Assembly: GCA_020912385.1 (NCBI GenBank)
Contig: CP087209.1
Location: 3,100,001 to 3,164,000 of the forward strand
DNA length: 64,000 bases
DNA from: Neofusicoccum parvum
Lineage: Eukaryota; Ascomycota; Dothideomycetes; Botryosphaeriales; Botryosphaeriaceae
Direction of reading: 5' to 3'
Numbering within the stretch: position 1 is the stretch's first letter; each line of letters starts with the position of its first letter. The position numbers and the translations under genes were made by a program. Positions 57,091 through 64,000 of the stretch are shown here, one piece after another. Below the pieces are notes generated by a model. The model was not told the origin of the DNA. It did no database searches and saw nothing but the letters and a program-made list of their open reading frames with translations.

Positions 57091-58255
57091 ATGGCGGGCA
57101 CACCGCTCGCGACGAGCATGAGGAGGGCTGCATGCTCGGTCTCTCTGCCCATGCGGCCCCGTGTCCGGCCCGAAGCCGCTTCACTGCGAGCAGTCTGCCT
57201 CCCCGACGCCGCTTCCTTTTCGACATCCGCCTCCCGCCGCGCCGAGGGCTCCGATGGCACCCAGCAGAGATTCCAGGCTGCGCCTCCGATCGACTTCGGC
57301 GACGGGTCCACCAATACTCCCTTGCTCAATCGAGTCCGGGTTGTGCCAGCATCGCCGTCGTACTTCAGCGCCAAGCCCGCGTTCACCGACGACTTCCTCG
57401 AGCTCCAGCGGGTGCTGCGCAAGTACCAAACGCTACCAACGATAGAGCCAATCCACGCGCCAAGGGTAGCTTGGAAGAGTCTGGGGGAATACAAGTTGAA
57501 GATCAACGAGCCCATCAGGATTGCGAAATGGCGCAAGCTCCAAAAAATTCTCCAGCGGCTCAACTATATTCATCCTACCATCATGCCGGAGGAGGTCACT
57601 CAGGTCGTGCAGAAATACAAGAGGCCAATCAATCCGTATGATCGGCAGCCCAGCCCGAGGACTTTGGATGAGATGGGAAGAGGAATGGGTGTGGGGAGGA
57701 GAAAGACTTCGTCGGCGGTTGCGTGGCTGGTGGAGGGGGAGGGGGAGGTCCTGATCAACAACAAAACCTTGACCAACAAATTTACCCGGATACACGACCG
57801 CGAGAGCGCCATTTGGGCACTGAAGGCAACAGACCGCGTCAACAAGTACAACGTTTGGGCGCTTGTAAGAGGAGGTGGCACGACGGGACAAGCGGAGGCA
57901 TTGACTCTGGCGGTTGCAAGAGCATTGATGGTGCACGAGCCAGGTCTCAAGCCTGCACTGCGAAGAGGTAGGCACGAAAATTTTCAAACGCAAGCTCTTT
58001 TCCGCCCTTCGATTCAGCCGCGTTCCGCTGAGTTTGTTGTGGAACCCGTCTCTACCCAAGGCGAACGCCCTACATCCGCCTCACTACCTGCTTGCGCATT
58101 GATGCCCACTACACGTTTTACTTTACTTTTGGTGCGGAACGCTAACGTTATCAACTCCACTAGCTGGCTGCATCACGCGGGATCCGCGCAAAGTGGAGAG
58201 GAAGAAGCCGGGCCACGTCAAAGCTCGCAAGATGCCGACCTGGGTCAAGCGTTAA
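57091..58255 (+). CDS. mrps9: Mitochondrial small-subunit ribosomal protein uS9m
   Basis: A component of the mitochondrial ribosome small subunit, with about 322 residues in two exons (57091-57967, 58164-58255). The 196-nt intron (GTAGGC...CTAG) joins LKPALRR to [15 protein letters not shown]. The first ~50 residues are rich in Arg, Ala and Ser and poor in acidic residues, a typical mitochondrial targeting peptide. The uS9 core starts with [27 protein letters not shown] and continues with [21 protein letters not shown]. The basic C-terminus [14 protein letters not shown] matches the uS9 tail that reaches toward the decoding site. Confidence 0.93.
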
Positions 58256-61200
58256 GGCAACCGGCCATGTTGTATACTACCTGTACATTGTCTGGCTTGG
58301 ACGGGGGTGCTTTATTGAAACTCAAAAAAAAAAAATCTCTGAGACAATGCCCTATCGTTTTCGCATCCTTCGGTGAGAAAGACGAGAAAATCTGGAACAG
58401 CAGCGTGAGGCGGGACCCGCATCATCCAGCGTCCAGCCTCAATGCCTGCGTCCCGCAGCTGGCTCCGCTTGGGAAAGAAAAAAAAGTCCTCGAGTGCCCA
58501 ATGGCCGCCCGTGATGGCGCTGGAGCAAACAGCCTACCAGGACGGAAGTTTATTTGCAACAACCTACAAGCCTACCAAACTGTTTCTAGATCGCTTAGCA
58601 TTTCCGAAACGGTGATTTTTGAGGCTTCCGGGTCACTCGGCAGTGGCCGGCAGAAGCGGTAATCTTTAGGTGAAACTCTTGTCGCCGCGGGCGGCTGTCT
58701 AGCGCAGCTTCGAGAAAGGTATGTAGGTGGCAGTTGATCTGTGTGCGGGCAAGTGACCAGGCGTGACGTCTCCACGGACCCAGGAGCGGATGGCGTACAC
58801 AAAAAAGACTGGTCGTGCAGGCAGGATCGTCCTCATGAAACACGCCCTATCGGAACAGGTAAGATGCGCAGCGGCTTTCCGGATGATAGCTACCAGAGCG
58901 AGGAGGAGGAATGCCAAATACTGGAGCAGCTTCTGCGCGCGAGTGTCGTGGCTGGTGCTCCCTCCAAATATCCGCTGGCCAGACTGCCAAGGGCCAGTAC
59001 CTTGCAGGTACGATGTGGCTCGTCCATACGAAAGGCGCGAGACCGTTTGGTCTACTGCAGCGCGCAAGCCACGGCGCGACGACGTTTGAGTTACTGCGGG
59101 GCTCGAGACGGATGGCGCTACAACAGGCTTCCGGCGCGGTCGCGACGATAGCGACGTTGCACGCCAGCGAGGAAGGCGTGCCGCCAGCAGGCAGATAAGG
59201 TTGGTAGAGGCTCACTCGGCAACAGTCTGGGTCCAGCGGGTGAAGTCTAATGACACTGTCCAGAAGCGCGCAGTCCAGCCAGTGGCGCGGGCAGCGGCCA
59301 AGGCTTAGCAGCAAGGCGAGCCGGGCAGCCTCCAGATGTGCATGCCATGCCGCACGTATACCAGGGCCGAGTCAAGCGGCACAGCATCGAGGTCCTCGGC
59401 CGGTGGTGCGCGGTGATCCTCGGCGCGCACACTCGCTGCGGTGATCTGTTGCAGCGTAATTGGAGCGGAAACACTAATTGCTTCTCGAAGGAGGTGAAAC
59501 GCTTCGAAGGAGGTTCGAGAAGGCGGATCGTGTCGCCTATGCAATTTCGCCAAAATCCTGGCATCCTCAGGTGATGCAATGCCGGGACCGTTGGCCGATC
59601 AGTGGCACGTCGAGCGGCGCACGGCGCTGGTGGTGGAGAGGAGCTCTTACTGGAGTGGTGTTGGAGAGGCTAAAATTAACGGCGCGCTGTCTGGCAGCTG
59701 GCGGAGCGTGACGTGCACGTAAGCGGGCGCAGACGCAGCGCACTGATGCTGGTGGAGGGCCGGGCGTTGCGTCCGAGATGACGCTGGGGTGACGGGTGCA
59801 GTGGACACGAAACAACAACCTGCTGCTGCGCTCGCACGCAACCAGCTGCCTCGAACAGCTAGCCCGCGCGGTCGGAGGCGGACGTCGGCTGGAAGAAAGA
59901 GCAAGAGCAGAAGCAATCGCGCGCCGGGCCACGAGGCGCATGAATCGCAGCCCAACGTCGGCGACAATCGCTGCAGCGCGCGGACGCCAGCGATCTGCGT
60001 AGGGCGACGCCCTGGCGAGGCTTGAGAGGACGATCCGGCCAGCGGATCGACGAGATGAGGCTAGCTGCTTGCTCGCTAGCTGTTCGCCCGCACCCCGGTC
60101 ACTCGCATAAAGGAGATGAATCTTGCGCCCTGTGCGCTATCCACGCCTGCCAGTGCCCAGCACCTCACTCACGTCTGGAGAGCGAACGCGCCGCGGCAGC
60201 CTCGGAGCTGCGCGCTGCTACGGCCCTTGGCGGACTCAAGCAGGGCTGCGCCGCTGAAACGCGTCGCCCTCCGGCAGAGCCGCGGGCCGCGCAGTGCCCA
60301 CGCCCGCTGCCAGAGCTGCCTGCGCCGCCATTTTCTTCTGCTGGCCGCCCGCCTGCCCTGCGCGGCACGGACGGCCACGAGGCCCAGCTCCATGCCATGA
60401 CGACAAAGCGGGAAGGACGACAGGCGCGGTGGCTTGCCTCACGCCGGCCCGCTAATCTCAGGGGCGCTTCAGGCGTCAGCCCAGCGCGCCCGTCCTCGGT
60501 CGCCGGGTGCGATTATGCTTTTGCGAGGCTGGGCTTCGGGCACTCGCGCGCTGGTCTCGTGGTCGGGCAGGCGGTGGGTGCGGCGCTGGTTTGACAGCGG
60601 GCAGTGTGGCATGGTGTGGCCGCGCTGCACGCTGATGTCGAGACGTCCCTGGGATCGCCCGCCGCCCATCGCCCCCGCCATTTCGGGCTTTTTTCACGCC
60701 CAAGGCCCCGGAACGGCTAGGGCGAGCTGCTCTGCTTTCATCAGCTTCTGGCGCACCCATGGGCCCATGGCGCGCGCTCGCTGTGCTAACCGCACCCTGA
60801 CCCTCCCTCCCTCCCTCTCGCGGCCGGCATGCTTCACTTGGCGCGGCCGCTGTCCCCAGCACGAGCCCACCGCGCCGCTGCCCTCGTCATCCGCGAGGCC
60901 GGCCAGCGCGTCGTGGCGGCGCTGCGGTACGGACGGAGCCCTGCCTGCCCGGCCAGCAGCTCTGGCAGCTCCAGGCCAGCCCTAGGAGCGATCCCGAGCC
61001 GATCAGCTCGAACTACCCGGCAGCTACTGGCAGGCTCCATCACCGGCCAGCGCGCGTGCCGGCCAATGAGGCGCAATCAGCGCCAGCTCTGCACCAGTCT
61101 CCTCAACTATCCTCCTCGAATTTCAGCAGTGACCGCGGCGGCGCACAAATAGCACGTTGGCGCGCCTTCTAGGGCACCATCAAGACGCCCTCCTCCCCTC

Positions 61201-62029
61201 TCTTTTGATACCCGCTACCCGAATCTGCCCACCTGGCCCAGCGCGTGCAGCTGCGGGACGACCCAACGTGGGCGGGCGCGACAAGGTTCCTGTTTCTTTG
61301 CACACTGTCCTTCAGGCCGAAGCGTCAATCGCGCCGATTTTGGGTCTCCTCTCTTGCAACCGATTCTTGCAAGGTTGCCCTTCCTCGTTCCGTTTCGTAG
61401 CCCTGCCGAACACTACCGTCCACTCCGTTCAAGGATTCTCCCCGCTCTTTCACAAGCTTTGTTTTTGACACCGGCAGGCACAGCACAGCCTACGTGTCTG
61501 GCCGGCCCACCCTCGCTGACGCGACCCGCCAGTCTCCGCCTTTGGAGGGGTCATTCCGAGTTCCCTCTCGATCGAGGTACCAGAGGCCGGTCGTGCTGCC
61601 CGTCACAGCTGCTCGAGGGTATCCTTGCGCCAATCATAGACTACCGTGAGGCTGCTACGCCATTCTTCCAACGGCGCAGCCTGCGCGTGCCATTGGTCCA
61701 TTGCTCTGCTGCGCCGGGCCTGAGTCGCGTCTGTTTAATATCCCACACGTCGCTGACCTCAGTCCATCGTGAGTGCCACACTCCTCTCGTTCAATTCACC
61801 AGCTCTGACTCGGTGACCCGCACTCCCAAGGCCTCCACACCTCGCTACTTCATCGCGCACCACCGCTCGCTTCCTCGGCCCACCCTCCGACGTGTCTCGA
61901 TCGCCTGGACAAGAATCAGCAGAATCTGAAAAGCTGGCACTCTACGCGACTCCTCCTCTATCGCCGCTGGGGCAACGGGGTGCGCGCGATCCGCCCTTGT
62001 ATCCACCTCAGAAGGGCAGGTCGGCTGGC
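58256..62029. other. Long gene-free region upstream of a conserved fungal gene
   Basis: About 3.8 kb with no supportable gene, the largest gap in the window. Many overlapping ORFs on both strands in the GC-rich part (59-61.2 kb) lack domains and compositional consistency. From about 61.3 kb to the next start the sequence is CT-rich and looks like a long 5' UTR. It contains a possible leader-intron donor (CGTGAGTGCC near 61768). No copy of the dispersed repeat was seen. Confidence 0.5.
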
Positions 62030-63317
62030 ATGGACAATAATGACCGGCGGCAACGGCAGGCAAACCCCACTGGCTACACCGGACAACAAGGAATCATCCA
62101 AGGAGCGCCCTCTCAGTACCCGGCCGTGAGCGGGACCGATCGCTTTCGACAGACGCCATTGACCGCCCAGTCGCCCACACCCGCACCCTCGACAGGCAGA
62201 GCCGGGACGGGACAAGGGTACGGCTACGGATACGGCGAAGGCGCGCAGTTTGTCGGATCGTCGATACCGGCTGGCGCACTGCAGTACCAGCCCGAGTACA
62301 CCCAGGAACAGCAGCAGCAACGAACGCCACAACAATACTCGCAGTACGCGTCAAACATGATGTACAATGTGCCGGCACAGCAGCAGGCGGCTCCGCAGTC
62401 GCCGTACGAATCCGTACAACAGTACCAGCCACGGCAGTCTGCAGCAATAGAGGTGTTGTCAACCCAATTTGGAGTTCCACAACAGTATTATGGTGTGCCT
62501 GGCGAAAGCGGACCGACTAGCGCCCCTGCGGCTGGAATGGCGGCGCAGAACGTGCCTTCCCAATACTCCTCCCTCTCTTATACCACTCAAAGTCCCGTCG
62601 GGCGGGACCCTCTCGCTCCCGCATACGCCGCTGGAATGAGCGACCCAAACCAGGGCGGCTCGCACGGGGCATACCCCCAAGGAAACTACAATCAGACGCA
62701 AGGCGCGTCAGACTGGGACAACACGTACGCCGAGTACCAGACCCAGGTCAAGAGGACCTTCGAATGCATCCGCGACGGCCGGCTGGGCGAGGGCGGCGGG
62801 TGTCTGCTCCGCATCACGAAATGGCTTCTGGGAAATGCGGAAGCGCTGGGTAAGCCGCATGCGCCGCTAAACACACGAACGAGCAGCTGAATTGACAATA
62901 GGTCTAGTTCGAGACGACGAGCCCATGCACGGGGAGCGCCTGAAACTCTGGGAGGAATTCAACACAGCCTGGCTCAGCATCCTGCAGAAGCAGAAAGAGA
63001 TGGTCCAGGACATGGCCGAATCCGGCCAGGCGCCGCGCCCGCCGCAGAGCGTGATGGAATATGATTTCATCGAAAGCATGGGCAAGGAGCTAGTCGCCCT
63101 CTGCGACTCGATGGAGAAGCACGGGCTGGTGGACTACCAGATGGGAGTTTGGGAAGAAGAAATTGTCGCAAGTAAGTTCGCGGCGCGCCGCACGAGGCGC
63201 CTCGGGCATGGCTGACCACCTGCAGTTCTCACCAAGACTCTGGACCTCATGGAGGAGCATACGGGAGCCGGCGGGGCCAGCGGCCAGGCATCCGCAGCTG
63301 CCGTGCGAAGGCGATGA
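62030..63317 (+). CDS. Conserved fungal protein of unknown function, Gln/Pro/Tyr-rich N-terminus
   Basis: About 393 residues in three exons (62030-62849, 62902-63171, 63226-63317). Introns GTAAGC...ATAG and GTAAGT...GCAG keep the frame. The first in-frame ATG is at 62030 (MDNNDRRQRQANP); the frame is open further upstream but without ATG. The first ~220 residues are disordered and rich in Gln, Tyr, Pro, Ser and Gly (GQGYGYGYGEGAQF). The rest is a compact helical domain: TQVKRTFECIRDGRLGEG, LLRITKWLLGNAEALGLV, RLKLWEEFNTAWLSILQKQK, MGKELVALCDSMEKHGLVDY, QMGVWEEEIV. I recognise this as a domain widespread in filamentous ascomycetes but know no function for it. The low-complexity N-terminus plus helical C-terminus resembles transcription or RNA-binding cofactors; that is only a guess. 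Confidence 0.82.
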
Positions 63318-64000
63318 CGACGTGACACGCGAATCACTCGATAATGTCCCGATACGAAGAACGCGAATATTTCCTTGAATTATTCTGTATACTCTGTACC
63401 AGGTGCTCGCTCGCCAGCTGCTATCTTTGCAATCTTTTCCTTCCTTTCCGGTACACAGGCTCCCGACTCGGGGAGCCGGACGCGTCCGCTCAGCTCTCAG
63501 CCTCACGTCTTTCGAAGTCCGTCGCTACGCTTTCTTACTTTTCTTTTTTTTCCTTCTCCTTTGTCGAAATGGCCCATGCATTCCGGTATTTGGAATGTCG
63601 TGGGGCGCGCATGGGCTACGGGTGTTCAGGGCGTTCCTTTTTCTCACTGTACAAACATCGAGCATGTTCCAGGCGAGGCGCTAGGTTTGATGTACGATGT
63701 TCCGAGTAATGGACTGGCATGGGGGCTGGTTCCGGACACAGGGCTTCAGGCGTAGCTGACGTCGACGGGCTGGGTCAAAAGAGGGGGCGCAAAATGCTTG
63801 TGATGATGGCGTCGGCACACACAACTGGGACGGGGGAAAAAGGCGTCTGGGGAGGCTGGGCCGTCACGGGCGCCAGCGGGCGTTCGGTACTCGATGTCTG
63901 CGGAATGGTGGGCAGAGGAGTTCGGGCCTTGCACGACGGGACGTTTTCATTTTCTTGTCACGCTGGAAATACCTAGAGCAGGTGGAGGGGCGGGCTGGCG
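63318..64000. other. 3' flank at the window edge
   Basis: This contains the 3' UTR of the preceding gene, with T-rich runs around 63530-63560, and sequence up to the window end. ORFs overlap and show no domain. A gene starting beyond 64000 cannot be judged. Confidence 0.5.

Noticed and set aside
58699..61152. Numerous ORFs of 70-190 residues on both strands
   Set aside because: They overlap each other in several frames, follow high GC, and show no motif, domain or plausible splice structure.

Overview
This is a nuclear genome segment from a filamentous ascomycete (Pezizomycotina). The evidence is: single-copy eukaryotic housekeeping genes; short GT-AG introns of mostly 48-200 nt with CTAAC/CTAAT-like branch points; a Zn(II)2Cys6 transcription factor; and Pezizomycotina-type families (DUF4045-gelsolin protein, DUF4360 secreted protein, fungal thaumatin-like protein). 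The style suggests Dothideomycetes or a relative, but I cannot prove a class. There are 18 protein-coding genes. I see no tRNA, rRNA, CRISPR array, intact transposon or secondary-metabolite backbone gene.

Layout. 0.5-9.2 kb: three minus-strand genes (Zn2Cys6 regulator, intracellular GH2 beta-mannosidase, secreted thaumatin-like protein), which read as an accessory plant-polysaccharide/secretion block. 10-13 kb: an Xaa-Pro aminopeptidase whose reading frame runs on into a disordered C-terminal extension of about 450 residues. 14.3-19.8 kb: TAF4 (TFIID) divergent from YSH1 (CPSF-73 pre-mRNA 3'-end nuclease). 21.5-25.4 kb: a GNAT-domain protein divergent from the small GTPase ARL2. 25.8-32.1 kb: a 2,034-residue DUF4045/gelsolin-repeat protein. 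34.2-38.6 kb: a CDF metal transporter divergent from the DRS1 ribosome-biogenesis helicase. 39.4-48.6 kb: UTP10 (SSU processome) divergent from NRDE2. 50-54 kb: a DUF4360 secreted protein convergent with class II cAMP phosphodiesterase. 55-58.3 kb: eEF1B-gamma divergent from mitochondrial ribosomal protein S9. After a 3.8-kb gene-free stretch comes a conserved fungal protein of unknown function (62.0-63.3 kb).

How the genes fit together. Much of the window serves gene expression and ribosome production: TAF4 (transcription), YSH1 (mRNA 3' ends), DRS1 and UTP10 (rRNA processing), NRDE2 (nuclear RNA surveillance), eEF1B-gamma and MRPS9 (translation). They are mostly arranged as divergent pairs with shared promoters of 0.3-0.6 kb. 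Three AT-richer intergenic stretches (19.8-21.5, 32.1-34.2 and 38.6-39.4 kb) carry degenerate copies of one short dispersed repeat built around TAGGGCGCAGTA. This looks like the remains of a transposable-element family.

Most interesting points: the dispersed repeat family, the aminopeptidase fusion, the regulator/beta-mannosidase neighbours, a 17-nt microexon and a GC-AG intron in ARL2, a probable second GC-AG intron in the GNAT gene, and the uncharacterised protein behind a very long upstream region. Exon boundaries were inferred by eye from splice signals, reading-frame continuity and family conservation. No database search was run.
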